From the NCBI RefSeq assembly GCF_019160155.1, contig NZ_JAFNIH010000061.1:1-64000 (forward strand): a DNA stretch of 64,000 bases, read 5' to 3'. A program made the translations under genes and the position numbers. The notes under the pieces were generated by a model. The model was not told the DNA's origin and made no database searches. It saw only the letters and a list, made by a program, of their open reading frames with translations. Each line of letters begins with the position of its first letter. Within the stretch, counting starts at the first letter, position 1. The DNA is from Pinisolibacter aquiterrae (GTDB lineage: Bacteria; Pseudomonadota; Alphaproteobacteria; Rhizobiales; Ancalomicrobiaceae). This document shows positions 9,169 through 18,927 of the stretch, in pieces.

Positions 9169-9837
9169 TCAGCGGAACAGGGCGTCGATGTCGGCCTGAT
9201 CGTTGGTGGAGAAGACGTCGTCGACGAAATCCTGGCTGACGCCTTCGCCGACGTGCTGCGGCCCGTGCAGGATCTGCTCGCGCATGCGCCGCTCCTCCTC
9301 CGTCTCCTCGTGCGCCTCTCCGTCGTCCTCGACGATCTTGAGCGATTTGACGAGCGAGGCGAGACGGACGTCGATCCAATCGAGCGTGCGCACGACCTTG
9401 CGGATGCGTTGGCCGGTGATGTCCTGAAACGAGCAGGCCTCGAAGATCACCATGACCTTGTCGTCGACCAGCGCCTTGTAGGCGTCGGGGTCGGTCGCGT
9501 CGGCGGCCATGATGCTCTCGGACGCTTCCATGATGGCGTTGGTCGCGACCTCCGTCGCCTCGACGACGGCGTCGAGCTCCCGCCCGGCCTCCGGAATCTT
9601 CTCGAAGCGCATGTGACCGGGCCGCACGGCCCCGATCTCGCGGCGCAGAGCGGCGATCTCACCGACGATCGCCTTGAATTCGTCATGGAGCAGCCCATCG
9701 ACCCGCGCGACGGTCTCGTCGAGGGTCTCGGCCATGCGTTCGGCGAGCACCATGACGTCGTCGAGCGACAGATCCCGGCGTTCCCTCGTGAGAAAGTCGA
9801 CGATCTTGGCCAGCTGCTCCGGATGTGCCGGAGCCAT
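9169..9837 (-). CDS. cheZ: CheZ-type phosphatase of CheY-P
   Basis: A 222-residue, mostly helical protein that dephosphorylates phospho-CheY. The active segment ACSFQDITGQRIRKVV carries Asp139 and Gln143, matching the catalytic Asp/Gln pair of CheZ. The extreme C-terminus, ADIDALFR, looks like the CheY-tethering helix of the family, reached through a charged, probably flexible linker (170-205). It lies 68 bases downstream of cheY on the same strand, so the two are presumably co-transcribed. No other che genes are adjacent; a chemoreceptor lies 15 kb away. Confidence 0.9.
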   Translation of the reverse strand: MAPAHPEQLAKIVDFLTRERRDLSLDDVMVLAERMAETLDETVARVDGLLHDEFKAIVGEIAALRREIGAVRPGHMRFEKIPEAGRELDAVVEATEVATNAIMEASESIMAADATDPDAYKALVDDKVMVIFEACSFQDITGQRIRKVVRTLDWIDVRLASLVKSLKIVEDDGEAHEETEEERRMREQILHGPQHVGEGVSQDFVDDVFSTNDQADIDALFR

Positions 9838-9905
9838 GTCCCAATCCCCTTTGTCCCAGGTCGTTGCCGGCGTCGCGTCCCCTGCGGCACCGGACGTTCG
9901 AACGG

Positions 9906-10289
9906 TCAGTCGGAGAAGACCGCCTCGATCTTGCCCTTCAGCGTCTGCGCGTTGAACGGCTTGACGATGTAGTTGTTCACGCCGGCCTTCTTGGCGGCGA
10001 TGACGTTCTCGGTCTTGGACTCGGCGGTGACCATGATGAACGGGGTCTTGGTCAGACCGGAGTCGGCGCGCACGTGCTTCAACAGCTCGTAGCCGGTCAT
10101 CGGCTCCATGTTCCAGTCGGAGATGACCAGACCATAGCGACGCTCCTTCATCTTGCCGAGCGCCTCGGTGCCGTCGGACGCCTCGTCGACGTCGTCGAAG
10201 CCGAGCTGCTTGAGGAGATTGCGAATGATCCGGATCATGGTCTTGTAGTCGTCGACCACGAGAACCGGCATCGAAAGGTCCAGCGCCAT
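9906..10289 (-). CDS. cheY: Single-domain response regulator, CheY type
   Basis: A 127-residue receiver domain with the acid pair in VLVVDDYKTM, phospho-acceptor Asp in VISDWNMEPM, the conserved Thr in MVTAESK and Lys in YIVKPFN. It has no output domain and follows CheY throughout, including the GYELLKHVR helix. The frame is open further upstream, but the ATG at 10289 has a GGAG site seven bases before it and gives the family length. Together with the CheZ homologue downstream it forms a minimal phosphorylation/dephosphorylation unit for flagellar motor control. Confidence 0.93.
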   Translation of the reverse strand: MALDLSMPVLVVDDYKTMIRIIRNLLKQLGFDDVDEASDGTEALGKMKERRYGLVISDWNMEPMTGYELLKHVRADSGLTKTPFIMVTAESKTENVIAAKKAGVNNYIVKPFNAQTLKGKIEAVFSD

Positions 10290-10727
10290 GTTGGTACTCC
10301 GAAACAGGCTGCGACGTCCCTGGCCGAGACGTTCCGTTCTTCTGACACCGGGGGCCCCCACGTCGCCTTCTCGGCGGCGCCGTTCCCCGGCCTTCGATGC
10401 AATCTAATCGGCAGCTTCAAACATTCGGTTAATGAGGAAAACCCACCATCTCCCCGAAATACCGCTCTTCTCGGGAGCGGTCGGCGACTGACCTGCACAC
10501 CGTGCATCTTTTCTGCGCTCTTCTCCGGAATTACGCTCGCCCGACGCCATTTCGGCGGAAAGATACGATTAACCCTGTTCCTCATCGCGTGCAGAGCCGG
10601 CTCGCGTACGCGCGCTCTTGACCCGATCGGCGCCCCACGGCAGGTTCGTCCGCCGGCGAGCGCGCGCTCCCCGACCCCATCGCGGTCCGACCCCGGGCCG
10701 GGTTTCAGCGAATCGAGCGTATTTCCG
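10290..10727. other. Divergent intergenic region, no gene seen
   Basis: This 438-base gap separates cheY and ribF, which point away from each other, so both promoters should lie here. The stretch 10390-10590 is less GC-rich than its surroundings. A short CCGCTC/GAGCGG hairpin sits near 10462-10480. I saw no coding frame, riboswitch fold or clear promoter boxes that I would defend. Confidence 0.5.
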
Positions 10728-11756
10728 ATGTCCGATCTGCCGCGACACCGCCCCGATCCGGCGTCCTCCACGTTCGACCTCTCCCGCCCGCTGCCGGCAC
10801 GGCTTCTCGGCGCCCATGTGGCGATCGGCAATTTCGACGGGGTCCACCGCGGCCATCAGAGCGTGCTCGCCGCCACTCTGGACCGTGCGCGCGCGGAAGG
10901 CCGGCCGGCACTGGCGCTGACCTTCGAGCCGCATCCGCGCACCCTCTTCACCCCCGACCGGCCGGTGTTCCGCCTGACGCCGCCGGAGGCCAAGGCGCGC
11001 CTCGTCGCGGCGCTCGGCCTCGACGGTCTGGTGGTGGCGACCTTCGATCAGGCCCTCGCCTCGCTCTCGGCCGACGCCTTCGTCGAGGAGGTTCTCGTCG
11101 GCCGGCTCGGCCTCGTCGGGGCGACGATCGGCTGGGACTTCCATTTCGGGCGCGGGCGCCAGGGTTCGCCCGCGTTCCTCGACGCGGCCGGGCGGCGGCA
11201 CGGGTTCACCGTCGACGTGGTCGATCCCTTCGGCTGCGAGGGCGGCGCGCCGGTCTCGTCGAGCCGGATCCGCTCGGCGCTCGAGGCGGGCGATCTCGCC
11301 GAGGCGGCCGGGCTCCTCGGCTATCGCTGGTTCGTCGAGGGCACGATCGTCGGCGGCGACCGGCGTGGCCGCGACCTCGGCTTCCCCACCGCCAACATGC
11401 ATCTCGCCCCCGACTGCCGGCTGCGGCACGGGGTCTACGCGGTGACGATCACCATCGACGGGGAGCGGCGGCTCGGGGTCGCCAACTGGGGCCGGCGGCC
11501 GCAGTTCGACGACGGCGCGCCGGTGCTCGAGACCCATCTGTTCGACTTCTCCGGCGACCTCTACGGCCGCCACGCCGAGGTGACCTTCGTCTCCTATCTC
11601 CGGCCGGAGGCGAAATTCGCCAGTGTCGCCGCGCTGATCGAGCAGATGCATCTCGACGGCGCCGAGGCGCGCGCGGTGCTCTCGACGATCGGCTCGGGCA
11701 GCGCGCTCGACCGGGCGCTGGCCGCCACCGAGGGCGTCGGCGAGGCCTCGTCGTGA
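10728..11756 (+). CDS. ribF: Bifunctional riboflavin kinase/FAD synthetase
   Basis: RibF converts riboflavin to FMN and then FAD. The 342-residue protein has the N-terminal adenylyltransferase domain (IGNFDGVHRGHQ, about residues 31-42; SSSRIRSAL later) and the C-terminal flavokinase domain (GDRRGRDLGFPTANM and the GVYAV strand). The long upstream open frame is spurious; the chosen ATG precedes a typical short leader before the nucleotidyltransferase core. Its stop overlaps the GTG start of the next gene, suggesting translational coupling. Confidence 0.96.
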   Translation: MSDLPRHRPDPASSTFDLSRPLPARLLGAHVAIGNFDGVHRGHQSVLAATLDRARAEGRPALALTFEPHPRTLFTPDRPVFRLTPPEAKARLVAALGLDGLVVATFDQALASLSADAFVEEVLVGRLGLVGATIGWDFHFGRGRQGSPAFLDAAGRRHGFTVDVVDPFGCEGGAPVSSSRIRSALEAGDLAEAAGLLGYRWFVEGTIVGGDRRGRDLGFPTANMHLAPDCRLRHGVYAVTITIDGERRLGVANWGRRPQFDDGAPVLETHLFDFSGDLYGRHAEVTFVSYLRPEAKFASVAALIEQMHLDGAEARAVLSTIGSGSALDRALAATEGVGEASS

Positions 11757-12685
11757 CCCCTCCCGCCGCGCCGGGTGCCGCCTCGATCCTGCGCGGCATC
11801 GTCATCATGACCGCCGCCATGCTGATCGTGCCGTCGATGGACGTCATGGCGAAGGTGCTGACGCAGTCGATGCCGGCGATGGAGGTCGCCTTCGTCCGCT
11901 TCGTCGGTCAGTTGCTGGTGGCGGGCGTGGTCGGCTTGGTGATCGGCGAGGGACGCCGGTTGATCCCCCCGCGTCCACTCGGCCACGTGCTGCGCGGCCT
12001 CTTCCTGGCGGCGACGTCGCTGCTCTTCTTCTCGGCGCTGGCGGCGATGCCGCTCACCGACGCGCTCGCCATCGCCTTCGCCGAGCCGATGATCCTCACC
12101 GCGCTGTCGCCGATCTTCCTCGGCGAAACGATCGGCTGGCGGCGTTGGGCGGCCTGCGGCGTCGGCTTTCTCGGCACGCTGATCATCATTCGGCCGAGCT
12201 TCGAGCAGTTCGGCCACGTGGCGCTGCTGCCGCTCGGCTCGGCGCTCACCTTCGCCGGCTATCACATCATGACGCGCAAGCTGTCGGGCCAGGGCAGCCT
12301 GACGGCGGTGCAGTTCACCACGGGTCTCGTCGGCACGGTGGCGCTCGGGATCGTCCTGGCGGCGTCGGCCGGGGCCGGCGTCCTGTCGGCGCCGGTGGTG
12401 TGGCCGCAGGGGATGGGCTGGGTGATCTTCCTGTCGATCGGCGTGCTGAGCTTCGTCACGCACGGGATGATCGTCACGGCCTTCGGCCATGCGCCGGCGG
12501 CGGTGCTGGCGCCGTTCGGCTATCTCGAGATCGTCTCGGCGACCGGCCTCAGCCTGCTCGTCTTCGGCGACTTCCCCGATCCGCCGACCTGGGCCGGCAT
12601 CGGGCTGATCGTCGCCTCCGGCCTCTACATCGTGCATCGCGAACGGGTGCGCGGGCGCTCGCGGGCGCTGCCGCCGAGCGCGTGA
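11753..12685 (+). CDS. DMT-superfamily (EamA) transporter
   Basis: A 310-residue inner-membrane protein with about ten hydrophobic helices in two EamA repeats, the usual size of drug/metabolite exporters. The segment AMPLTDALAIAFAEPMILTALSPIFLGE is characteristic of the first repeat. It starts at a GTG that overlaps the ribF stop (GTGA at 11753-11756). Because of this coupling, export of a flavin-related compound is conceivable, but families like this are too diverse for a substrate call. Confidence 0.88.
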   Translation: MTPPAAPGAASILRGIVIMTAAMLIVPSMDVMAKVLTQSMPAMEVAFVRFVGQLLVAGVVGLVIGEGRRLIPPRPLGHVLRGLFLAATSLLFFSALAAMPLTDALAIAFAEPMILTALSPIFLGETIGWRRWAACGVGFLGTLIIIRPSFEQFGHVALLPLGSALTFAGYHIMTRKLSGQGSLTAVQFTTGLVGTVALGIVLAASAGAGVLSAPVVWPQGMGWVIFLSIGVLSFVTHGMIVTAFGHAPAAVLAPFGYLEIVSATGLSLLVFGDFPDPPTWAGIGLIVASGLYIVHRERVRGRSRALPPSA

Positions 12686-12725
12686 GGCGCACGGGCGGCG
12701 TGGCGGGATCGCTCCGGTCGGCCGA

Positions 12726-13769
12726 TCACACCGGCTGATCGTGCTCCGGCTTCGACCACAGACTGACGCCGGATTCGACCGCATGGAGATCGATCTCGGC
12801 CAGTTCCTCGGGCGAGAAGTCGAGGCGATCGAGCGCCTCCAGGTTCTCCTCGAGCTGGCGCACCGAGGAGACGCCGACCAGCGCGGAGGTGACGCGCGGG
12901 TCCCGCAGAACCCAGGCCAGCGCCATCTGGGTCAGGCTCTGACCGCGCCGGGCGGCGATTTCGGCGAGGGCGCGGACGCGGGCGAGATTGGTCTCGGACA
13001 GGTGCTCGGGCCTCAGCGTGCCACCACCCGGACGATTGACGCGGGCATCCTCGGGGATCCCGCCGAGATATTTGCCGGTCAAGAGGCCCTGCGCCAACGG
13101 CGTGAAGGCGATGATGCCGGCGCCGAGACGGCCGGCGGTCTCCATCAGACCGCCTTCGATCCAACGGCTCAGCATGTTGTAGGAGGGCTGGTGGATGGCG
13201 AGCGGCACGCCGCGCTCGGCGAGGCAGGCGGCCATCGCCTCGGTCTTGCCGGCCGAATAGGAGGAGATGCCCACATAGAGCGCCTTGCCGGCGCGCACGA
13301 TGTCGGCGAGCGCGGAGGCGGTCTCCTCGAGCGGCGTGGTGGCGTCGAAGCGGTGCGAATAGAAGATGTCGACATAGTCGACGCCGAGGCGCCTCAGGCT
13401 CTGATCACAGCTGGCGATCACGTATTTCCGGCCGCCGCCGCCCTTGCCGTAGGGCCCCGGCCACATGTCCCATCCGGCCTTCGAGGAGATCACCAGCTCG
13501 TCGCGATGGGCGGCGAAGTCCTCGCGCAGGATGCGGCCGAAGTTCACCTCCGCCGAGCCGTACGGGGGGCCGTAGTTGTTGGCGAGGTCGAAATGGGTGA
13601 TGCCGAGATCGAAGGCGCGGCGCAGCATGGCGCGCTGGGTCGCGATCGGCATCGTGTCGCCGAAATTGTGCCAGAGGCCGAGCGACAGCATCGGCAGATC
13701 GAGGCCGGTTCGGCCGCAGCGACGGAACCGCGCCGTCTCGTAACGATCGGCGGCAGGGGACCAGGTCAT
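12726..13769 (-). CDS. Aldo/keto reductase, L-glyceraldehyde 3-phosphate reductase type
   Basis: A 347-residue NADPH-dependent aldo/keto reductase with the TIM-barrel landmarks: FDLANNYGPP (catalytic Asp and Tyr), the Lys in ISSKAGWDMWPGPYG, and YSHRFD with the His. Residue by residue it tracks E. coli YghZ/Gpr, which reduces L-glyceraldehyde 3-phosphate and methylglyoxal, including LSLGLWHNFGD and FTPLAQGLLTGKYL. A longer open frame exists upstream; the ATG at 13769 matches the family start. It is transcribed alone, convergent with the DMT gene. Confidence 0.93.
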   Translation of the reverse strand: MTWSPAADRYETARFRRCGRTGLDLPMLSLGLWHNFGDTMPIATQRAMLRRAFDLGITHFDLANNYGPPYGSAEVNFGRILREDFAAHRDELVISSKAGWDMWPGPYGKGGGGRKYVIASCDQSLRRLGVDYVDIFYSHRFDATTPLEETASALADIVRAGKALYVGISSYSAGKTEAMAACLAERGVPLAIHQPSYNMLSRWIEGGLMETAGRLGAGIIAFTPLAQGLLTGKYLGGIPEDARVNRPGGGTLRPEHLSETNLARVRALAEIAARRGQSLTQMALAWVLRDPRVTSALVGVSSVRQLEENLEALDRLDFSPEELAEIDLHAVESGVSLWSKPEHDQPV

Positions 13770-13893
13770 CGTCTTCTCCGTTGCCCACGTCTCGGGGAGG
13801 CGAGCATGACGGAGGGCGGCACGCCCGTCCATGCGCACGCGCCGCCGCCGACGCATGGGTGACCTGCGGCGGCGGGACGGGTCGCAGACGTCG

Positions 13894-14178
13894 TCAGCCG
13901 CGACGCGCCTGGGCGTCGATGCCGAAGAGTGCCGCCTCGAACCCGTCGACGAGGGCGTCGACGTCGCGGCGCAGCTCGAGCGCGGCGGCGCCGGCGAGAT
14001 TGCCGGTGGCGACGAGGCTCTCCATGCGCGCCTCGAGGTTGGTGCGCCGCGCCTCGACGTCGGCGAAGGCGGCGGCGTGGACGTCGCGGAATTCACCGCT
14101 CTGCTTCATGTCGGCGATGCGGGCTTCGATCCGCGCGCCGAGATCGGCCAGTTCCTTGGAGAGTTCACGATCGGCCAT
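13894..14178 (-). CDS. Small coiled-coil hypothetical protein
   Basis: A 94-residue, strongly helical, charged protein without signal peptide or membrane segment. The sequence from MADRELSKELADLGARIEAR onwards has heptad-like hydrophobics through most of its length, suggesting a coiled-coil dimer. A GGAGGAAA ribosome-binding site stands directly upstream, which decides this start over an in-frame ATG 51 bases earlier. I do not recognise the family and the neighbours give no clue. Confidence 0.7.
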   Translation of the reverse strand: MADRELSKELADLGARIEARIADMKQSGEFRDVHAAAFADVEARRTNLEARMESLVATGNLAGAAALELRRDVDALVDGFEAALFGIDAQARRG

Positions 14179-14621
14179 GGTGTTTCCTCCGGTTCGGACG
14201 AACGCCCCGACGGGGGCCGCCGTCTTCATGTCGGACCGTTCGGCCGCTTCGGCAATCCGTCGCGCTACCGATTTCGCTCAGACCTTCGTCCCGACCGGCG
14301 TTCCCGCCTCCGATGGAGGTCACGGACGACGATCGATGCGAGGGGAACGCCCGTCGGCCTCTTTCGGTTCCCGCCGTCACCTGTTAGAACCGGCGCCATG
14401 ACCCAGCGGCGATCCGATCCGGCGGTTTCTTCCGCCCGCCGCGCCTCCACGGCGCGAATTATCGGCCCGGCTCCGCGCGAGCGCGCCTGACGGCGCCGCC
14501 TTCGCGGATCCGGGGACTTTCGTCGTGGGCGCTCTCCCCCGCGATGCGCACTTCTTCCTGCGGCCCCCTCGCGACGAGGCGCGTGGCCGCTCACCCGACA
14601 GATCGTTCCCTCGAGGACACC
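14179..14621. other. Divergent intergenic region upstream of ileS
   Basis: This 443-base gap precedes ileS. It contains a 30-codon frame (14398-14490) that is very arginine-rich and that I do not call a gene. I saw no T-box-like or other riboswitch structure. The ileS promoter is expected here but no clear boxes stand out. Confidence 0.5.
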
Positions 14622-17570
14622 ATGACCGAGAAGACCGCCGACACGAGCGTCGATTATTCCAAGACGCTCTATCTGCCCCAGACCGATTTCCCGATGCGCG
14701 CCGGCCTGCCCGACAAGGAGCCGAAGATCCTGGAGCGCTGGACTTCGGAGAACCTCTACGGCGCGCTGCGCGAGAAGGCGAAGGGGCGGCCGAAGTTCGT
14801 CCTCCACGACGGCCCTCCCTATGCCAACGGCCATCTCCACATCGGCCACGCGCTCAACAAGATCCTCAAGGACGTGATCACCCGCCAGAAGCAGATGGAA
14901 GGGTTCGATTCGAACTACGTTCCGGGTTGGGACTGCCACGGCCTGCCGATCGAGTGGAAGATCGAGGAGAAGTATCGCGCCGCCGGCAAGAACAAGGACG
15001 AGGTGCCGAAGGTCGAGTTCCGCGCCGAATGCCGCGCCTTCGCCGAACATTGGGTCGGCGTGCAGTCGGCCGAGTTCCAGCGCCTCGGCGTGATCGGCGA
15101 CTTCGAGCGGCCCTATCTGACGATGGACTACGAGGCGGAAGCCGTCATCGCCGGCGAGATCCAGAAATTCGCGCTCAACGGCCAGCTCTATCGCGGCTCC
15201 AAGCCGGTGATGTGGTCGGTCGTCGAGAAGACCGCGCTCGCCGAGGCCGAGGTCGAGTATCAGGACTACACGTCCGACACGATCTTCGTGAAGTTCCCGG
15301 TCGTCGACGGTGATCTCGTCGGCGCCTCCGTCGTCATCTGGACGACGACGCCCTGGACCATCCCGGGCAACCGCGCGGTCTCGTTCTCGAACCGCATCGC
15401 CTATGGCCTCTACGAGGTGACCGCCTCGCCGGAGGGCAATTGGGCCTCGGTCGGCGACAAGCTCGTCCTCGCCGACAAGCTCGCCGAGGAGGTGATGAAG
15501 GCCGCCAAGGTCGAAGACTTCACGAGGCTCCGCGACGTGACGGCGGCCGAACTCCTCGCGCTCACCCTCGCCCATCCGCTCGCCGATCTCGGCTACGGCT
15601 TCCAGGTGCCGCTCCTCGACGGTGACCACGTCACCGACGACTCCGGCACCGGCTTCGTCCACACCGCGCCCGGGCACGGCCGCGAGGACTTCGAGATCTG
15701 GATGGCGAACGCCCGCGCGCTCGATCTGCGCGGCATCGACACCGCCATCCCCTTCACCGTCGACGACGGCGGCTTCCTCACCGAGGACGCGCCGGGCTTC
15801 GTCGGCCGCACCGTCATCACGTCGGACGGCGACAAGGGCGACGCCAACAAGGCGGTCATCGACGCGCTGGTGGCGGCGGGCGCGCTGCTGGCCCGTGGCC
15901 GGCTCAAGCACCAGTATCCGCATTCCTGGCGCTCCAAGAAGCCGGTGATCTTCCGCAACACGCCGCAGTGGTTCATCCACATGGACCGCGACTTCGTCGG
16001 CGCGGGGAAGAACGAGCCGGACACGCTGCGCACCCGCGCGCTGAAGGCGATCGCCGAGACCACCTTCTATCCGCCGGCCGGGCAGAACCGGCTCAACGGC
16101 ATGATCGCCAACCGGCCCGACTGGGTGGTGTCGCGTCAGCGCGCCTGGGGCGTGCCGATCGCGGTGTTCCGCAACGCCGAGACCGGCCAGCTGGCGCCGG
16201 GGCCGACCTTCGCCAAGAGTGAGGAGCTGCGTGCCCGCATCTTCACCGCCTTCGTCAGCGAAGGGGCGGACGCCTGGTACGAAGAGGGCGCCAAGGAGCG
16301 CTTCCTCGGCGGTCTCGTCGAGGATCTCGACCAGTGGGATCAGGTGCAGGACATTCTCGACGTGTGGTTCGACTCGGGGTCGACGCATGCCTTCTGCCTG
16401 CGCCGCCGTCCGGATCTGAAGTGGCCGGCCGACATGTATCTCGAGGGCTCGGACCAGCATCGCGGCTGGTTCCATTCCTCGCTCCTCGAAAGCTGCGGCA
16501 CCAACGGCCGCGCGCCCTACGACAGCGTCCTCACCCATGGCTTCGTCATGGCCGAGGACGGGCGCAAGATGTCGAAGTCGCTCGGCAATCAGGTGTTCCC
16601 GCAGGACGTGATCAAGCAGTCCGGCGCCGACATCCTGCGCCTCTGGGTGATGACCTCCGACTATGCCGACGACCTGCGCATCGGCAAGGAGATCCTGCAG
16701 ACCAACGTCGAGAGCTATCGCAAGCTGCGCAACACCCTGCGCTGGATGCTCGGCACGCTCACGCATCACGAACCGGAGCTCGATCCGGAGTTCGCCGAGC
16801 TGCCGGAGCTGGAGCGGCTGATGCTGCACCGGCTGCGCGAGGTCGGCGACGTGGTCGAGGCGGGTTACGCAGCGTACGACTTCAAGAAGGTCGTGGGCGC
16901 GATCCTGAACTTCATGGTGATCGATCTCTCCGCCTTCTATTTCGACGTCCGCAAGGACGCGCTCTATTGCGAGGCGCGGTCTTCGGTGAAGCGCCGCGCG
17001 GCGCTGGCGGTGGTCGATCAGCTCTTCGGCACCATCGTCAAGTGGCTGGCGCCGATGCTGCCCTTCACCACGGAAGAGGCCTGGGGCCATCGCTTCCCCG
17101 GCGCGGGATCGATCCACCTGGAACTCTTCCCGGTCCTGCCGGATCTGTGGCGTGACGAGGCGCTCGCGGCCAAGTGGGCCAAGGTGCGCGAGGTGCGCCG
17201 GGTCGTCACCGGGGCGCTCGAGATCGAACGCGCCGCCAAGCGAATCGGCTCGAGCCTCGAGGCGGCGCCGATCGTCCACGTGAGCGACGCCGATCTCGCC
17301 GCCGCCCTCGACGGCGTCGATCTCGCCGAGGTGGCGATCACCTCGTCGATCTCGGTCGTCGCCACGCCGGCACCGGAGGGGGCGTTCACGCTTCCCGACG
17401 TCGCCGGTGTCGCGGTGGTTCCGGTCAAGCTCACCGGCAAGCGTTGCGCCCGGTCGTGGCGGATCGTCGCCGACGTCGGCTCGGACCCGGAACTCCCCGA
17501 CCTCTCGGCCCGCGACGCCGCCGCCTATCGCGAGTGGCTGGCGGGGCAGGCGGAGAAGGCGCCCGCATGA
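14622..17570 (+). CDS. ileS: Isoleucine--tRNA ligase
   Basis: This class I synthetase charges tRNA-Ile and edits valine. The 982-residue protein carries HIGH at residues 73-76 (GHLHIGHAL) and KMSKS at 649-653 ([10 protein letters not shown]). The editing-domain segment [13 protein letters not shown] lies between them and an anticodon-binding helical domain follows. The frame is open some 80 bases upstream, but the ATG after GAGGACACC gives the normal alphaproteobacterial N-terminus. Its stop codon overlaps the lspA start (ATGA), so it heads an ileS-lspA operon. Confidence 0.97.
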   Translation: MTEKTADTSVDYSKTLYLPQTDFPMRAGLPDKEPKILERWTSENLYGALREKAKGRPKFVLHDGPPYANGHLHIGHALNKILKDVITRQKQMEGFDSNYVPGWDCHGLPIEWKIEEKYRAAGKNKDEVPKVEFRAECRAFAEHWVGVQSAEFQRLGVIGDFERPYLTMDYEAEAVIAGEIQKFALNGQLYRGSKPVMWSVVEKTALAEAEVEYQDYTSDTIFVKFPVVDGDLVGASVVIWTTTPWTIPGNRAVSFSNRIAYGLYEVTASPEGNWASVGDKLVLADKLAEEVMKAAKVEDFTRLRDVTAAELLALTLAHPLADLGYGFQVPLLDGDHVTDDSGTGFVHTAPGHGREDFEIWMANARALDLRGIDTAIPFTVDDGGFLTEDAPGFVGRTVITSDGDKGDANKAVIDALVAAGALLARGRLKHQYPHSWRSKKPVIFRNTPQWFIHMDRDFVGAGKNEPDTLRTRALKAIAETTFYPPAGQNRLNGMIANRPDWVVSRQRAWGVPIAVFRNAETGQLAPGPTFAKSEELRARIFTAFVSEGADAWYEEGAKERFLGGLVEDLDQWDQVQDILDVWFDSGSTHAFCLRRRPDLKWPADMYLEGSDQHRGWFHSSLLESCGTNGRAPYDSVLTHGFVMAEDGRKMSKSLGNQVFPQDVIKQSGADILRLWVMTSDYADDLRIGKEILQTNVESYRKLRNTLRWMLGTLTHHEPELDPEFAELPELERLMLHRLREVGDVVEAGYAAYDFKKVVGAILNFMVIDLSAFYFDVRKDALYCEARSSVKRRAALAVVDQLFGTIVKWLAPMLPFTTEEAWGHRFPGAGSIHLELFPVLPDLWRDEALAAKWAKVREVRRVVTGALEIERAAKRIGSSLEAAPIVHVSDADLAAALDGVDLAEVAITSSISVVATPAPEGAFTLPDVAGVAVVPVKLTGKRCARSWRIVADVGSDPELPDLSARDAAAYREWLAGQAEKAPA

Positions 17571-18076
17571 GCGTCTCCTCCCCGCGCGCGCTCGGCCTCA
17601 CGGTGGCGGGGGTCTCCCTCGCCGCCGATCAGGCCTCCAAACTCGGCCTGTTGTTCGGGGCGCGGCTCGCCGAAACCGGCCCGATCCCGGTCGCGCCCTT
17701 CGCCGAATTCCGGCTGATCTGGAACTACGGCATCTCCTACGGTCTGTTCCAACAGGACAATCCGTGGGGGCGGTGGCTCCTGGTGGCGCTGGCGCTCGGC
17801 GCGGCGATCCTGATGACGCGGTGGCTGTGGAAGACCGGCTCGGTCTGGCTCGCCGTCTCGCTCGGGCTCATCGTCGGCGGGGCGATCGGCAACGCGATCG
17901 ACCGGGCCTGGGCCGGCGCGGTGATCGATTTCGTGCATCTCTTCCTGCCCGATCGATCGCGGTCGTGGTACGTATTCAATCTGGCGGATCTCTGGATCGT
18001 CGTCGGCGTCGTCGGCCTGTTGGTTGACTCGCTGCGGTCCGGCCCCGAGGATGCCACAAAGTCCGGTTCTTCCTGA
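17567..18076 (+). CDS. lspA: Lipoprotein signal peptidase (SPase II)
   Basis: An inner-membrane aspartyl protease that cleaves prolipoproteins before the lipid-modified cysteine. The 169-residue protein has four hydrophobic helices and the family's conserved blocks: DQASK near the N-terminus, [15 protein letters not shown] with the first catalytic Asp, and FNLADLWI with the second. It overlaps ileS by four bases. A lipoprotein gene follows 132 bases downstream, but substrates are genome-wide. Confidence 0.97.
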   Translation: MSVSSPRALGLTVAGVSLAADQASKLGLLFGARLAETGPIPVAPFAEFRLIWNYGISYGLFQQDNPWGRWLLVALALGAAILMTRWLWKTGSVWLAVSLGLIVGGAIGNAIDRAWAGAVIDFVHLFLPDRSRSWYVFNLADLWIVVGVVGLLVDSLRSGPEDATKSGSS

Positions 18077-18208
18077 CGCCGGACGAGACGACGGGTCGTA
18101 TCGATCGACCCACGAAGAATTCGGACCGCGACGGACGGGGTCGCGCGGAGCGAGAGCGTGACGAACGAGACGGGCGTCGGGCGCCGACGGCCGGGGAGAT
18201 GGACCTCA

Positions 18209-18835
18209 GTGGCGACGAAGATGCAGACCGGGACGCGTTTGGCGGCCCTTTTCGTGATCCTGGGGCCGCTGCTCGCCGGATGCGCCAGTTCCTCCGACGG
18301 TTTCGTCGAGGAAGGCAACAAGGACGACACGCTCGAGCAGAACGCCGTCAAGGCGGTGATGCAGGGGCTCGGCGCGATCGATCCGAACGAACGGCCGATC
18401 GAATACAAGCCCCGCGCGCCGCTGGTGGTGCCGCCGTCGCGCACGCTTCCCGCGCCGCAGGACGGAAAGGTCGCCGACCCGCGCTTCCCGCGCAACCCGG
18501 AGGACGTCGCCGACGAGCAGCGCCGCGCGGCGCTCAAGGGTGGCGATCGCGGCGCCGACGGACGCATCATGACCCCGGACGAACTCGCCAAATATTCGAT
18601 CCCCGGCGCCGGCAAGATCGATCGCTACGACCCCAATCCGGGCCGCCGCCTCACCCCCGACGAATTGAAGGGCCAGGGCGCGACCCAGGCGGAAGCGGTC
18701 AAGCGGGCCGCCAACCCGACCGGGCGCAAGTCGCTGATCGAGCCGCCGGACCAGTATCGCCAACCCTCGCCCAACGCGCCGGTCGCGGCGCCGGAGGAGA
18801 AGTCCACCTGGAAGCCCGGCTGGTGGCCGCTGTGA
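18209..18835 (+). CDS. Lipoprotein of unknown function (possibly DUF3035/BamF-like)
   Basis: A lipoprotein of about 208 residues with a type II signal ending LLAGC. The mature part is hydrophilic and proline-rich, with the recurring phrase MTPDELAKY / LTPDELKGQ. A GTG at 18209 has a GGGGAG site ten bases upstream; the ATG at 18221 is an alternative. From memory, the position between lspA and paired M16 peptidases matches where DUF3035 lipoproteins (proposed BAM-complex accessory BamF) sit in other alphaproteobacteria. That is a synteny inference, not a domain match I can prove. Confidence 0.75.
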   Translation: MATKMQTGTRLAALFVILGPLLAGCASSSDGFVEEGNKDDTLEQNAVKAVMQGLGAIDPNERPIEYKPRAPLVVPPSRTLPAPQDGKVADPRFPRNPEDVADEQRRAALKGGDRGADGRIMTPDELAKYSIPGAGKIDRYDPNPGRRLTPDELKGQGATQAEAVKRAANPTGRKSLIEPPDQYRQPSPNAPVAAPEEKSTWKPGWWPL

Positions 18836-18927
18836 CCGTCGCCGCCTGACCCCTCGTTCCGCCACGCGCGGTCGGCGCCGTCCCGAGCTCGATCCGCGCG
18901 GCCCACCGACAACCGGAGGCCCCGCCC

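Noticed and set aside
14398-14490. A 30-codon frame upstream of ileS, possibly a leader peptide
   Set aside because: It is rich in Arg, Ser and Ala with no Ile run, no attenuator-like hairpin and no clear ribosome-binding site.
14265-17279. A 1004-residue minus-strand frame opposite ileS
   Set aside because: ileS carries HIGH and KMSKS on the plus strand. The long antisense frame comes from GC-biased codon positions.
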